Shown here: in pieces, positions 20,267 to 29,236 of the stretch | Position numbering within the stretch: position 1 is the stretch's first letter | Layout: the number at the start of each line of letters is the position of its first letter | Origin: [Mycobacterium] zoologicum | GTDB lineage: Bacteria > Actinomycetota > Actinomycetes > Mycobacteriales > Mycobacteriaceae | Direction of reading: 5' to 3' | Length of the DNA stretch: 64,000 bases | Assembly (NCBI RefSeq): GCF_020172665.1 | Contig: NZ_CP083985.1 | Span: forward strand, 2,201,857-2,265,856 | Made by a program: the position numbers and the translations under genes | Notes under the pieces: model-generated | What the model saw: only the letters and a program-made list of their open reading frames with translations | Database searches by the model: none | Told to the model about the DNA's origin: nothing

Positions 20267-20902
20267 TCAGTCGGCCAGTCGGGCGCGGACGTCGGCGTCG
20301 GCGGAGTAACGCACCAGGGCTGCGGCCAGCTCGGCATTGCGTCCCAGCGACAGGGCTCCGAGTTCGGTTGCGTCACCGGGTAACCCGAGATCGCGGGCGG
20401 CCTCCAGCGCACGGTCGTCGAAGGTGGAGCGGGCCCACGGCCAGACGTCTTGGACTTCGCGGAGAAATATCTCCGCACCGGCGTCGCCGATTCCGCTGAA
20501 TCCCTTGAGCAACGCGGTGGCCGATCGGGTGTCGCGCCCGCTGCGTTCGGCCAGCAGGCGCAGGTCCCCGCGGTAATCCTCCTGAACGGTCGCGGCGATC
20601 TCGACCAGAGCGGTCGCCGAACTCTCGTCGTATCGGCGGTACTGGGCTCGCGTCAGCGCCCGAAGCACGGCACTGCGATCAGCCGCGAGAATCTTGTGCG
20701 GGGTGCGCAATCCGCTGCGGAACAACTCTCGGGCGGCGCGGGCCGCTACGGCCGCGTCGGTGGGCTGGCCGGCCAGCAGGCACAGCACCAGCAGCTGGAA
20801 CAAGGGCATCGGCTGGTTGCGCAACCGGATCCCGGCCTCTTGCGCGTAGGTGCTGCCGGCGCGTCGAAGCAGTCGCCGCACCAGGTCTTTGTGGTTGTGC
20901 AC
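20267..20902 (-). CDS. HhH-GPD superfamily (endonuclease III-like) protein (Rv1870c-like)
   Basis: 211 residues from GTG 20902. The helical fold contains a helix-hairpin-helix, KGFSGIGDAGAEIF, followed by the region where DNA glycosylases carry the catalytic Asp (RSTFDDRALEAARDLGL). The iron-sulphur cluster Cys motif of canonical endonuclease III is absent. Function in base-excision repair is inferred from the fold only. It ends a leftward pair with the TrkA-N/RyR gene, 48 bp apart. Confidence 0.78.
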   Translation of the reverse strand: MHNHKDLVRRLLRRAGSTYAQEAGIRLRNQPMPLFQLLVLCLLAGQPTDAAVAARAARELFRSGLRTPHKILAADRSAVLRALTRAQYRRYDESSATALVEIAATVQEDYRGDLRLLAERSGRDTRSATALLKGFSGIGDAGAEIFLREVQDVWPWARSTFDDRALEAARDLGLPGDATELGALSLGRNAELAAALVRYSADADVRARLAD

Positions 20903-20950
20903 TGCCCCGGTGTACCCGCATCGCCGACGGCTCAAACAGCGTGTGGTCCG

Positions 20951-22774
20951 TCAGTGCGACAGCGCGCAGCCCGGATACCGCGGCGCGGTCCGGCCGACGT
21001 CGATGATCTCCAGGCCGACGGCGGCCAGCATCGCCGGGATCGCTCGCACGAAGATTCGGTCCACCTCGGCTACTTCGGGTTCCAACTGGTCCATCGGCAC
21101 CAGGTGCGGATCCTTCTTCAGCGCCCGGTCCTCGGTCTCGCCGTAGGTCCAGCCGGCCGCGAGCTTCTCCTGCATCCACCGGTCGTGCTCCATGGTGCCG
21201 AGCTTGTCCATCTCGGCGTCGGTGAACTGAAAGTCCTTGGCCTGCCAGTTGCGCAGCGGCGCGATCACACACCCGATGCTGCGCAGCTTCACCCCGATGT
21301 GACGGGCCTGGGCCCGGCTGGAACGCTTCAGCGCGTCCTCCAGATCCGGCCACGCCGGTGGAGCGGGCGCCCCCTCGGGCTGCATCAGGCAGTACCGCCG
21401 GTGGATTTCGTGGGCGACGGCCTCCAGCGACCCACCCTCGATGAGCTCCACGCTGCAGGTCTCCTGAAAGGTCCGGAACACCGCGACACCGGTCCCACCC
21501 AGCGCGGCCTTCTCCTCGAGCAGTTCGGCCACACCGTAGGCCCGGGAGATCGTCGTGACCACCGGCACCGAGTCGGCCAGGGACCGCTGCAGGTTCAATG
21601 CGGTCTCGACGTTGCGGGTATCGCTGTAGCCGGTCACGTAGGCCTGGGTGACCGGCGCGTCGGTGCGCTGCGCCAGCAGATCGATATCCCGGATCGAAGC
21701 CGACGAGCAGGCGAACCGGCAGATCTCGTCAAGTGCCGGGTGCCGGGCTACCAGCGCGGCCACCTTGTCGGCGGCGTGGTCGTCGATCACCGTGATCAGC
21801 AGCGGCTGGTCGTCCTGACGAGCGTCGTGCCACTGCCGGGCGGCCTGGAAGACGACGCCTGCGCCGACCCCGTCGAGGTGGGCCACCGCGAGGTGGGGCC
21901 GCTGCTGGGTCCGCACGGGATGCTTGGTCAGCAGCAGGCGGGCCCCGATGGAGTCGATGTTGAAGAAGTCGACGACGGATTGGTCGTCACCGCGGTTGAA
22001 CTCCCCGATGCGCAGCGCCACGCACAGTCCGGGATCGTCGATACGGGCCAGGCAGCGCAGGACGCGCTGGCCGGCGCGGCCGCGGGCCCACCTCGACCTT
22101 CCGGCGGAACGATCGGTCAATCTCCGCGCCAGCGTGACGATCTCGGTGTTGGCCACACTGTCCGAGGTCACCGCGAGCAGCCGGGCGGCCCGGCGGATAC
22201 CGGCGGACTCCAGCGTGGCGGCCAGTTGCGCATCCCCGATGACGACGGGGTAGCCCCAGTTGCGGCAGGTCCTGATTCGCGGGTTGCCCTCATCGGACTC
22301 GATCACCACCGCCTGGTAGCCCGCGGCGCGCAGCTTGCGGACGAACTCGAACCCGGCGTAGCCCAGTCCGCACACCACCACGTGCTCGTGCTTGAAGGGG
22401 ATCAGCAGTTGCTGCACCCGATCGCGGAACACCGAGACCAACGCGATCAGCGCCGCCCACCCCGCGACGACGGGCGCGAGGAATCGGGCGATGTCGAGCG
22501 CAAGGCCGACGTGGTTCTCCGGTTGCGGAGCGGCGTGCAGGAAGAACAGTTTCGACGCGCCATAGACGGCGTCGGAGAGGGAGTGGTCGCCGCCCTCGTA
22601 GGTCCCGTAGCCCCACAGTCCCAGCAGGAAGGCCGTGATCCCGGCCGGAATGAGCAACCAATACCAGTGCGGATCGGTCAGCCCGGTCAGCAACCTGTGC
22701 TGAAAGGTCTCCGATGGCGGTGCGTCACGCCCCACCTCCCCCGGGGCGCTGGGCTCGGCCGAAGGACCGGTCAT
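20951..22774 (-). CDS. Membrane TrkA-N (RCK-like) protein with C-terminal RyR domain
   Basis: 607 residues. Two transmembrane helices (about 38-57 and 94-117) flank a short loop. A Rossmann NAD-binding TrkA-N domain begins HVVVCGLGYAGFEFVRKL (GLGYAG at 136-141); a second alpha/beta region follows in the middle (DQPLLITVIDDHAADK). The C-terminus has a RyR domain at about 520-585, shown by MEHDRWMQEKLAAGWTYG and DPHLVPMDQL. The layout recalls 2-TM RCK channels, but no TVGYG selectivity filter is visible. Prokaryotic RyR domains have been proposed as ligand sensors in nucleotide-centred conflict systems. ATG 22774 has GAAGGAG upstream. Divergent from the TIR gene. Confidence 0.85.
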   Translation of the reverse strand: MTGPSAEPSAPGEVGRDAPPSETFQHRLLTGLTDPHWYWLLIPAGITAFLLGLWGYGTYEGGDHSLSDAVYGASKLFFLHAAPQPENHVGLALDIARFLAPVVAGWAALIALVSVFRDRVQQLLIPFKHEHVVVCGLGYAGFEFVRKLRAAGYQAVVIESDEGNPRIRTCRNWGYPVVIGDAQLAATLESAGIRRAARLLAVTSDSVANTEIVTLARRLTDRSAGRSRWARGRAGQRVLRCLARIDDPGLCVALRIGEFNRGDDQSVVDFFNIDSIGARLLLTKHPVRTQQRPHLAVAHLDGVGAGVVFQAARQWHDARQDDQPLLITVIDDHAADKVAALVARHPALDEICRFACSSASIRDIDLLAQRTDAPVTQAYVTGYSDTRNVETALNLQRSLADSVPVVTTISRAYGVAELLEEKAALGGTGVAVFRTFQETCSVELIEGGSLEAVAHEIHRRYCLMQPEGAPAPPAWPDLEDALKRSSRAQARHIGVKLRSIGCVIAPLRNWQAKDFQFTDAEMDKLGTMEHDRWMQEKLAAGWTYGETEDRALKKDPHLVPMDQLEPEVAEVDRIFVRAIPAMLAAVGLEIIDVGRTAPRYPGCALSH

Positions 22775-22958
22775 CGATGTTTCTCCTTCGCAGTAGGGCA
22801 CGCTTCGCCGCAGCGCGGACTGCGCCGTTCGGCGCAGCGGGGCAGATATGCCCTCGTACACTAACCCGGAATCAGGACGACTGTTATTAACCAGCAGTCT
22901 GGTATTCCGGAGGGTACTCGGTACGCTACGGCGGACACATGCGCGCGCGGAGGAAACC
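22775..22958. promoter_or_regulatory. Divergent promoter region of the RyR and TIR genes
   Basis: 184 bp between two divergent starts. It ends with a strong ribosome-binding site (CGGAGG) 5 nt before the TIR-gene ATG, and at the other side has GAAGGAG before the RyR-gene ATG. The central part around 22860-22900 is locally AT-richer (TGTTATTAACC), a plausible promoter location. No operator was recognised. Confidence 0.5.
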
Positions 22959-24425
22959 ATGTTGTTTGTCAGTTACGCCAGCCACGATCGGGCGTTGGTT
23001 GACCCCTTGGTTGCCTTTCTGCGCACGGTCGACCGGCAGGTGTGGTTCGACCGGGAACTCGACGGCGGCGACGTGTGGTGGCAGACCATCCTGGACCGCA
23101 TCCGCAACTGCTCGGTGTTCGTCGTCGCGCTGTCGAACAACTCGGTGCAATCCAAGCCGTGCCAAATCGAATTGGAATACGCCCAAGCGCTGCAGCGGCC
23201 CGTGCTTCCCGTTCAGATCGGCCCGTTGGACCACGTGCGGGTCACGCGTTTTGCTGCGACGCAACACATTCCGTTTCCGGACCGTGAGAGTGGCGACCGC
23301 AGGCTGGCCGATGCCCTGCACGCGCTCTCGCGCCGTCATGTACCGCTGCCGGTGCCGCTGCCGCCGGAACCGGCGGTGCCGTTCGAATATCTGACCCGGC
23401 TCGCCGTGGACATCTCCCGGCCGGAATTGGGGTATCAGAAGCAACTGGAGATCGTCCGCGAATTGCGGTACCGGTTCGATCAGGACCGCCGCGACCCGAC
23501 CGTCTGCGCCGACATCGTCCAACTGCTGAATCGGCTGCGCGATCGGTCCGAAGTCGCGGCGGTGGTCATCCCGGAGATCGACGCCATCCTGCAGACCTAC
23601 AACCCGACGCTGACCAACCCGACCATCGGAATGCCGGTCGCCTCGACCACCGGTCCTCGGCCGGTGATCGTGCCCCCGGCCGGGGCCGATGATCGCGATC
23701 ACGAGGCCGACGCTTCCGAATCCGGTTGGTGGTCCAGGAGAACGAAGCTGCTGGCCGCCGGCGCCGCGGTGGTGGTACTGGCCGGTGCGGGCACGGTGGG
23801 CGTCATGCATCAGCGGACCTCGTCGCCGGAGTCGGGGCCCCTGCTGGCCGCCGACGCGGACGTCTCGGCTGTCATGCACGCCCCGGGGATGGCGACCGTG
23901 GAGTCCGACGGGGAGAACTTCAAACAGGGCGCTTCGATCGACGCATCGCGGCCGGACTGCGTCGGCGTGCTCTATCCGGGTATGGATCTCATCTACGCGG
24001 ACAGTCAGGCCACCCGGGCGACGTGGGCGGTGCTGGAAGAGCCCGGCGGGTTGGAACGAGCCGGGGTCAACGGCAAGCCCTTCGTCGATCAGGACGTAGC
24101 CACGTTCCCGTCGAAGTCCGGTGCGGCGGCTGCCTTCGTGGAGCGTTCGCTGCCACAGTGGCGGGGCTGCGAGGGCCAGACGGTGACCGTGAACTATCCC
24201 GACAACGCCAGCTACAGCTGGGTGATCGGACCGGTGGTCGGTGATTCGCCGCGGATCTCGCAGACGTTCACCCTGGGCCCGGACGGCTACACCTGCCAGC
24301 GGGTGCTGAACGCGGTGGCCGACACGGCGATCGACGTCAAGGCCTGCGGTGGCCACATCACCGATGAGGCGGGCGTCATCACGAACATGATCTCGGCGCT
24401 GGTGGCCCACGCTCCCTCGTACTGA
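22959..24425 (+). CDS. TIR-domain transmembrane protein with extracytoplasmic PknH_C-like sensor domain
   Basis: 488 residues. Residues 1-130 form a TIR domain: MLFVSYASHDRALVDPLVAF, WFDRELDGGDVW, and SKPCQIELEYA, where Glu71 is the candidate NADase catalytic residue. A helical linker (about 140-215) and an acidic, disordered stretch precede one transmembrane helix (264-283). The outside part (about 300-488) resembles the extracellular sensor domain of the Ser/Thr kinase PknH: CVGVLYPGMDLIY, four cysteines (334, 404, 446, 463) suited to two disulphides, and a WRGCEGQTV segment. The domain order suggests envelope sensing driving cytoplasmic NAD+ hydrolysis or signalling. ATG 22959 has CGGAGG upstream. 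Confidence 0.85.
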   Translation: MLFVSYASHDRALVDPLVAFLRTVDRQVWFDRELDGGDVWWQTILDRIRNCSVFVVALSNNSVQSKPCQIELEYAQALQRPVLPVQIGPLDHVRVTRFAATQHIPFPDRESGDRRLADALHALSRRHVPLPVPLPPEPAVPFEYLTRLAVDISRPELGYQKQLEIVRELRYRFDQDRRDPTVCADIVQLLNRLRDRSEVAAVVIPEIDAILQTYNPTLTNPTIGMPVASTTGPRPVIVPPAGADDRDHEADASESGWWSRRTKLLAAGAAVVVLAGAGTVGVMHQRTSSPESGPLLAADADVSAVMHAPGMATVESDGENFKQGASIDASRPDCVGVLYPGMDLIYADSQATRATWAVLEEPGGLERAGVNGKPFVDQDVATFPSKSGAAAAFVERSLPQWRGCEGQTVTVNYPDNASYSWVIGPVVGDSPRISQTFTLGPDGYTCQRVLNAVADTAIDVKACGGHITDEAGVITNMISALVAHAPSY

Positions 24426-24430
24426 GCCCG

Positions 24431-25660
24431 TTACCGGTGGGGCCCTAGCCGGCTGATGTGCTGCGGTGACAGCTCCGCGAGCTCGCTGACTCCCAGAAGC
24501 CGCATGGTGCGCCGGATCTGCTCGCCGAGGATGTCGATGACGCGATGCACCCCGGCCTGCCCGCCGGCCATCAGCCCGTACAGGTAGGCCCGTCCGATCA
24601 GGGTGCACCGGGCACCCAGGGCGATCGCCGCGACGATGTCGGCGCCGGACATGATCCCGGTGTCGAGCAGGATCTCGGTGTCGCGGCCGACCTCGCGCGC
24701 CACCTCGGGCAACAGCGCGAACGGTACCGGCGCACGGTCGAGCTGGCGGCCGCCGTGGTTGGACAACACGATCCCGTCGACGCCGAGATCGACCACGGCG
24801 CGGGCATCGGCCACGGTCTGAATGCCCTTTACCACGAAGCGTCCCGGCCACTGCGACTTGACCCAGGCCAGGTCATCGAAGGTCAGACTCGGATCGAACA
24901 TGGTGTCCATGTAATGGGCCACCGTGCCCGACCACCGGTCCAGGGAGGCGAACGCCAGCGGTTCGGTGGTCAGCAGATCGAACCACCATCGCGGATGCAC
25001 GGCGGCGTCGGCGATCGTGCGCAGGGTCAGTGCCGGCGGGATGGCCATGCCGTTGCGGGAGTCGCGCCGCCGCGCCCCGGCGACCGGACAGTCGACGGTG
25101 GCCAGCACGGTGTCATAGCCGGCATCGGCGGCGCGCTTGAGCAGTGCCATCGACCGGTCGCGGTCGCGCCACATGTAGAGCTGAAACCAGCGGCGGGCAT
25201 CCGGCGCGGCCTCGGCGACGTCTTCGATGGACGCCGTTCCCAGCGTCGACAGCGAGAACGGGATGCCGGCGCACTGCGCGGCGCGCACGCCGGCCAGTTC
25301 GCCCGCGGTGTGCATCAACCGGGTGAATCCGGTGGGCGCGATGGCGAACGGCAACGCCACAGGTGCACCGAGCACCTCGCGGCTGGTGTCCACGCTTGAG
25401 ACGTCGCGCAGGATTGCGGGGTGAAATTCGATGTCGCGGAACGCTTGTCGGGCCCGCGCTAGTGAGATCTCGTCCTCGGCGGCACCGTCGGTGTAGTCGA
25501 ATGCCGCTTTGGGGGTGCGCCGCTTTGCGAGGTGGCGCAGGTCCTCGACGGTAAGCGCGGCATCCAGGCGCTGCGCGGTGCGATTCAGCCGGGGCCGGCG
25601 GAATCGGATCAGCGGTGCGAGATCACGGAACCGGGGAAACCGTCGCTCTATCGCCGCCAT
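24431..25660 (-). CDS. lldD2: FMN-dependent L-lactate dehydrogenase
   Basis: 409 residues of the alpha-hydroxy-acid dehydrogenase family: [32 protein letters not shown], the active-site SNHGGRQLD with catalytic His, and [14 protein letters not shown] at the FMN phosphate. It oxidises L-lactate to pyruvate with electrons passed to the respiratory chain. The M. tuberculosis homologue (Rv1872c) is needed for lactate use. Located directly beyond the TIR gene, convergent with it, 5 bp between stops. Confidence 0.92.
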   Translation of the reverse strand: MAAIERRFPRFRDLAPLIRFRRPRLNRTAQRLDAALTVEDLRHLAKRRTPKAAFDYTDGAAEDEISLARARQAFRDIEFHPAILRDVSSVDTSREVLGAPVALPFAIAPTGFTRLMHTAGELAGVRAAQCAGIPFSLSTLGTASIEDVAEAAPDARRWFQLYMWRDRDRSMALLKRAADAGYDTVLATVDCPVAGARRRDSRNGMAIPPALTLRTIADAAVHPRWWFDLLTTEPLAFASLDRWSGTVAHYMDTMFDPSLTFDDLAWVKSQWPGRFVVKGIQTVADARAVVDLGVDGIVLSNHGGRQLDRAPVPFALLPEVAREVGRDTEILLDTGIMSGADIVAAIALGARCTLIGRAYLYGLMAGGQAGVHRVIDILGEQIRRTMRLLGVSELAELSPQHISRLGPHR

Positions 25661-25759
25661 TGCTGACTCCTTTGCTGCAGGCCTTGGTTATCCCAGCGTA
25701 GGAGTGATTGCCTCCCTAGCGGCTCCGTACCGGCCGCAGCGTTTCGTCGACGCAGGCGG

Positions 25760-25993
25760 CTCGGGTCGCGGCTGCGCGAGCGCGCACAGTTGGTCACCGC
25801 CGTGCGCGACCGGTCGATCCAGGAGATCTTCGGCTGGCCGGACGACGTCAAGTTGCGTTCGTGTATGACGTTGTTCGTCCGCGCCTGTCCCGCCGACAAC
25901 CGCGACTTCTGTGAGGTGCTCGACCGCTATTACGGCGGCGAGGACGATCCGGTGACCCTGGACCGGCTGGCGCGGCTCGCCGAATCCGACTGA
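25760..25993 (+). pseudogene. C-terminal remnant of a DUF1810 protein (Rv1873-like)
   Basis: Only the C-terminal half of a DUF1810 domain is readable: LGSRLRERAQLV, IQEIFGWPDDVKL, CMTLFVRACP and VLDRYYGGEDDPVTLDRL. Complete members are about 140-145 residues and begin with a conserved segment (RFvxAQ...WFVFPQ) that is absent upstream, where the frame has only low-complexity Arg/Ala codons and no credible start. M. tuberculosis carries an intact DUF1810 gene (Rv1873) right beside lldD2, the same place. So this is most likely a 5'-truncated relic; a TTG at 25790 could start a 67-residue fragment. Confidence 0.65.
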
Positions 25994-26013
25994 GCCGCGC
26001 CAGCACCGGTTCC

Positions 26014-26553
26014 CTAGGCGGAACCCTCCGGCAGCGCTTGTGCAGCGAAGAGCGCCTGGGCCACCCCGGCCACGATCGAGGCGACCTTGAGGGCCTCCAA
26101 CACCGCCTCGCGGCCGACGCCCGCCTCGCGCACCACATGCTCGTGGGACGCGACGCAGGCCTGGCAGCCGTTGATCGCCGACACCGCGAAGCTCCAGAGC
26201 TCGAAGTTCGCCTTGTCGACCCCCGGGTTGCCGATGATGTTCATCCGCAGACCGGCACGCAGATCGTCGTAGGCGCCCTCCAGGAAGTGCCGGCCACGGT
26301 AGAACACGTTGTTCATCCCCATGATCGACGCCGCGCCCAGGGCGGCCTGGTACGCCTCGGCCGAGAGATTATCTGCGGCTTCGGCACTGATCTCGGCCAG
26401 CACCGTGGCGTTGCGAGTTGCCGCGGCACTGGCGAGCAGGGCACCCCAGAGCTGCTCCTCGTTCAGCTCGGTGGTGCGGGCGATCGACCCCAGGTTGAGC
26501 TTGAGGTCCTTGGCGAACTCGGGAATCGCGTTCTTGAGGTTCTCGATGCTCAT
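26014..26553 (-). CDS. ahpD: Alkyl hydroperoxidase AhpD
   Basis: 179 residues with the active-site CxxC and proton-relay His: Cys130, Cys133, His137 in [12 protein letters not shown]. AhpD reduces AhpC in mycobacteria, linking it through a lipoamide-containing partner to NADH, and has weak peroxidase activity. It follows ahpC by 13 bp and is co-transcribed. Confidence 0.95.
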   Translation of the reverse strand: MSIENLKNAIPEFAKDLKLNLGSIARTTELNEEQLWGALLASAAATRNATVLAEISAEAADNLSAEAYQAALGAASIMGMNNVFYRGRHFLEGAYDDLRAGLRMNIIGNPGVDKANFELWSFAVSAINGCQACVASHEHVVREAGVGREAVLEALKVASIVAGVAQALFAAQALPEGSA

Positions 26554-26566
26554 TGGACGTCTCCGA

Positions 26567-27154
26567 TCAGATGGATTCTTTGAGCAGCTCGCCGACGTTC
26601 AGGGTGGCCTCGCCCTTCTTCCAGTTGCAGGCGCACAGCTCGTCGGACTGCAGTGCGTCGAGCACCCGCAGCACCTCGTCGACGTTGCGGCCCACCGAGC
26701 CCGCGGTCACCGAGACGAACTGGATCTCGTTGTTGGGGTCGACGATGAAGGTGGCCCGGTCGGCGACGCCGTCGGCGTTGAGCACACCGGTCGCCTCGAC
26801 CAGATCGCGCTTGAGGTCCGAGAGCATCGGGAACGGCAGCGTCTTGAGGTCAGCGTGGTCGAGCCGCCAGTTGTAGTGCACGAACTCGTTGTCGGTCGAC
26901 GCCCCGAGAACCTGCGCGTCGCGGTCGGCGAACTCGTCGTTCAGCTTGCCGAATGCGGCGATCTCGGTGGGGCACACGAAGGTGAAGTCCTTGGGCCAGA
27001 AGAAGATGATCCGCCACTTGCCCTTGTGGTCGTCGCTGGTGATGGTGGTGAAGAAGTCCTCGGGCCCCTTCGCGTCGATCTTCGCCAGATCGCCCGGGAC
27101 CAGTGCGGTCAGACTGTAGGCCGGAAACTGGTCGCCGATGGTCAGCAGTGCCAT
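26567..27154 (-). CDS. ahpC: Alkyl hydroperoxide reductase C, peroxiredoxin
   Basis: 195 residues. Peroxidatic Cys61 is in FTFVCPTE, and the mycobacterial C-terminal resolving pair is Cys174/Cys176 (ELCACNW). It detoxifies hydroperoxides and peroxynitrite. It is divergent from oxyR across 120 bp and forms an operon with ahpD. Confidence 0.96.
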   Translation of the reverse strand: MALLTIGDQFPAYSLTALVPGDLAKIDAKGPEDFFTTITSDDHKGKWRIIFFWPKDFTFVCPTEIAAFGKLNDEFADRDAQVLGASTDNEFVHYNWRLDHADLKTLPFPMLSDLKRDLVEATGVLNADGVADRATFIVDPNNEIQFVSVTAGSVGRNVDEVLRVLDALQSDELCACNWKKGEATLNVGELLKESI

Positions 27155-27274
27155 GTCACTCCTCAGTGGTTTTGAGTCTTAACGGTGTTCGGGGCGTGTT
27201 CATCGCCCGCAGGCTCCATCCTGCCTGATCTAGATTAAAAATGAAAGGTGATTCTTTGCACTATACTAATCGGT
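27155..27274. promoter_or_regulatory. ahpC-oxyR divergent control region
   Basis: 120 bp, strikingly AT-rich against the background around 27230-27272. It contains a spaced inverted repeat, GATT (27250-27253) and AATC (27268-27271), with the intervening CACTATACTA. A LysR-type regulator normally binds here (T-N11-A type sites) to control ahpC and repress itself. The exact OxyR site is not defined by what I can see. Confidence 0.5.
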
Positions 27275-28222
27275 ATGCCCGATACAAGCTATCAACCGAC
27301 ACTGGCGGGACTGCGGGCGTTCGCCGCGGTGGCCGAGAAGCACCATTTCAGTCTGGCGGCGTCGGGGCTGGGGCTGAGCCAGTCGACCCTGTCGCAGGCG
27401 CTGTCGTCTCTGGAGGCCGGGCTTGGAGTCCAGTTGATCGAGCGGTCCACCCGGCGGGTGTTCCTGACTGCGGAGGGTCAGCAGTTGTTGCCGTACGCCC
27501 ATGCTGTCCTCGATGCGGCGGCGCAATTCTCCGCCGCGGCCGCCGGGGTGGCCGATCCGCTGCAGGGCACCCTGCGGCTCGGCCTGATCCCGACGGTGGC
27601 GCCCTATGTGCTGCCCGCCGTGCTGGCGGGGCTGTCCGAGCAGCTGCCCGAGCTGAACCTGCGGGTGATCGAGGACCAGACCGAGCGGTTGCTCACCGGC
27701 CTGCGCGAAGGCGCGGTGGACGCCGCCCTGCTCGCGTTGCCGGCCGACTCGGCGGGAATGACCGAAATCCCGGTTTACGACGAGGATTTCGTGTTGGCGT
27801 TGCCGCCGGGCCATCCACTGGCCGGCAAACGCAAGGTGCCACCCGCTGAGCTGGCCGACCTGCCGCTGCTGCTGCTCGACGAAGGTCACTGCCTGCGCGA
27901 CCAGGCCCTGGAGATCTGCCGCAACGCCGGCGTGCGGGCCAAGCTGGCCAATACCCGAGCGGCGTCGCTGGCCACCGCGGTGCAGTGTGTGACCGGTGGA
28001 CTGGGCGTGACGCTGATTCCGCAGACCGCGGTACCGGTGGAGGCCGAGCGCAGCCGGCTGGCGCTGGCCTACTTCGCCGCCCCGCGTCCGGGCCGGCGGA
28101 TCGGGTTGGTGTTTCGCGCCTCCAGCGGGCGCGACGAGCCCTACCGGAGGCTGGCGGGCGTCATCGGCGAGGTGGTGGCGGCCGGCCACCAGGTCGAGTT
28201 GGTTCGCGAGGACCTTGTTTAG
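27275..28222 (+). CDS. oxyR: OxyR, LysR-type peroxide-sensing regulator
   Basis: 315 residues, intact. N-terminal winged helix-turn-helix ([35 protein letters not shown] in outline) followed by the co-inducer-binding domain. The redox cysteine pair expected of OxyR is in [14 protein letters not shown], nine residues apart. It should activate ahpC-ahpD under peroxide stress. M. tuberculosis has lost functional oxyR by multiple lesions, so an intact copy separates this organism from that lineage. ATG 27275 fits the family; the frame continues nine codons upstream. Confidence 0.93.
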   Translation: MPDTSYQPTLAGLRAFAAVAEKHHFSLAASGLGLSQSTLSQALSSLEAGLGVQLIERSTRRVFLTAEGQQLLPYAHAVLDAAAQFSAAAAGVADPLQGTLRLGLIPTVAPYVLPAVLAGLSEQLPELNLRVIEDQTERLLTGLREGAVDAALLALPADSAGMTEIPVYDEDFVLALPPGHPLAGKRKVPPAELADLPLLLLDEGHCLRDQALEICRNAGVRAKLANTRAASLATAVQCVTGGLGVTLIPQTAVPVEAERSRLALAYFAAPRPGRRIGLVFRASSGRDEPYRRLAGVIGEVVAAGHQVELVREDLV

Positions 28223-28231
28223 GCTGCACAG

Positions 28232-28999
28232 ATGATCCTGACAATTGAGGACCAGAACCGGGTTCGGACATGCACGCTGAATCGCCCGGACGCACTCAAT
28301 GCATTCAACGAGGCGCTCTATGACGCCACCACCGAGGCACTGCTGGCTGCTGCCGAGGACTCGGACGTCGCCGTGGTGCTGATCACCGGAAACGGGCGAT
28401 CCTTCAGTGCCGGTACCGATCTCGCGGAGATGCAGGCCATGATCACCGACCCGCAGTTCACCCCCGGTAAGCACGGGTTCCGCGGCCTGGTCGATGCCCT
28501 GGCGCGCTTCCCCAAGCCGCTGATCTGCGCGGTCAACGGCATCGGCCTGGGCATCGGCGCCACCATCCTCGGCTACGCCGACCTGGCGTTCATGTCCACC
28601 ACGGCCCGGCTCAAGTGTCCGTTCACCAGCTTGGGTGTGGCACCGGAGGCCGCATCGTCGTATCTGCTGCCGCAGTTGATCGGTCGTCAGAACGCCGCGT
28701 GGATGTTGATGTCCTCGGAGTGGATCGATGCCGACGAAGCGCTGCGGATGGGTTTGGTCTGGAAGGTGTGCGAACCTGCGGCGCTACTCGATGATGCCCG
28801 CCGGCACGCTGAAGTTCTTGCCTCCCGGCCTATTGCGAGTTTGATTGCGGTGAAGTCGACCATGGTTGCGCCACATCGCGATCAGGTCTCCGCCGCAACC
28901 GCACGGGAGAATGCGCTGTTCGCCGAACTGATGGGTGCTGCGGCCAACGCCGAAGCGCTGGCCGAGTTCACCGGGAGGCCGCGCAGCGGATCAGCGTGA
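28232..28999 (+). CDS. Enoyl-CoA hydratase/isomerase family protein
   Basis: 255 residues with the crotonase fold: TCTLNRPDALNAFNEALYDA, oxyanion-hole segment GRSFSAGTDLAEM, and CAVNGIGLGIGATILGYADLAFMS. It carries SLGVAPEAASSYLLPQLIG where catalytic Glu residues of hydratases are expected; one acidic residue (E) is present. It lies 9 bp after oxyR on the same strand and may be co-transcribed. The substrate is unknown. The 3' end overlaps the convergent bfd by 9 bp. Confidence 0.85.
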   Translation: MILTIEDQNRVRTCTLNRPDALNAFNEALYDATTEALLAAAEDSDVAVVLITGNGRSFSAGTDLAEMQAMITDPQFTPGKHGFRGLVDALARFPKPLICAVNGIGLGIGATILGYADLAFMSTTARLKCPFTSLGVAPEAASSYLLPQLIGRQNAAWMLMSSEWIDADEALRMGLVWKVCEPAALLDDARRHAEVLASRPIASLIAVKSTMVAPHRDQVSAATARENALFAELMGAAANAEALAEFTGRPRSGSA

Positions 29000-29227
29000 T
29001 CCGACTGCGGTGATCTCCAGGGCGAGGTGGCGAAGTGAGCCGTCGCTCGGCTCCGTCGGTACAGCGGCCAGTGTTGCCTCGATGATGCCGCGAACCGTGC
29101 ACCGGCACCGGCCGCAGTCGCCGCCTGCCCCGCACATCGCGGCGACCTCTTTCGACGTCGACGCACCGGCGGCGACGGCATCGGACACCATCTGATTGGT
29201 GGCTCCGGCACACAGGCATACGTACAT
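28991..29227 (-). CDS. bfd: Bacterioferritin-associated ferredoxin (Bfd-like)
   Basis: 78 residues with the [2Fe-2S] cysteine pattern CLC near the start (MYVCLCAG) and CGAGGDCGRC. Bfd reduces ferric iron inside bacterioferritin for release. It lies 9 bp after the Rv1874-like gene downstream of an IdeR box, beside bfrA. The C-terminal tail (TAAVPTEPSDGS...) is longer than in the enterobacterial protein. Confidence 0.88.
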   Translation of the reverse strand: MYVCLCAGATNQMVSDAVAAGASTSKEVAAMCGAGGDCGRCRCTVRGIIEATLAAVPTEPSDGSLRHLALEITAVGSR

Positions 29228-29236
29228 CCGCTACCC

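Noticed and set aside
20450..22864. Open frame of about 800 codons antisense to the RyR gene.
   Set aside because: Same explanation: GC-bias shadow without any recognisable domain.
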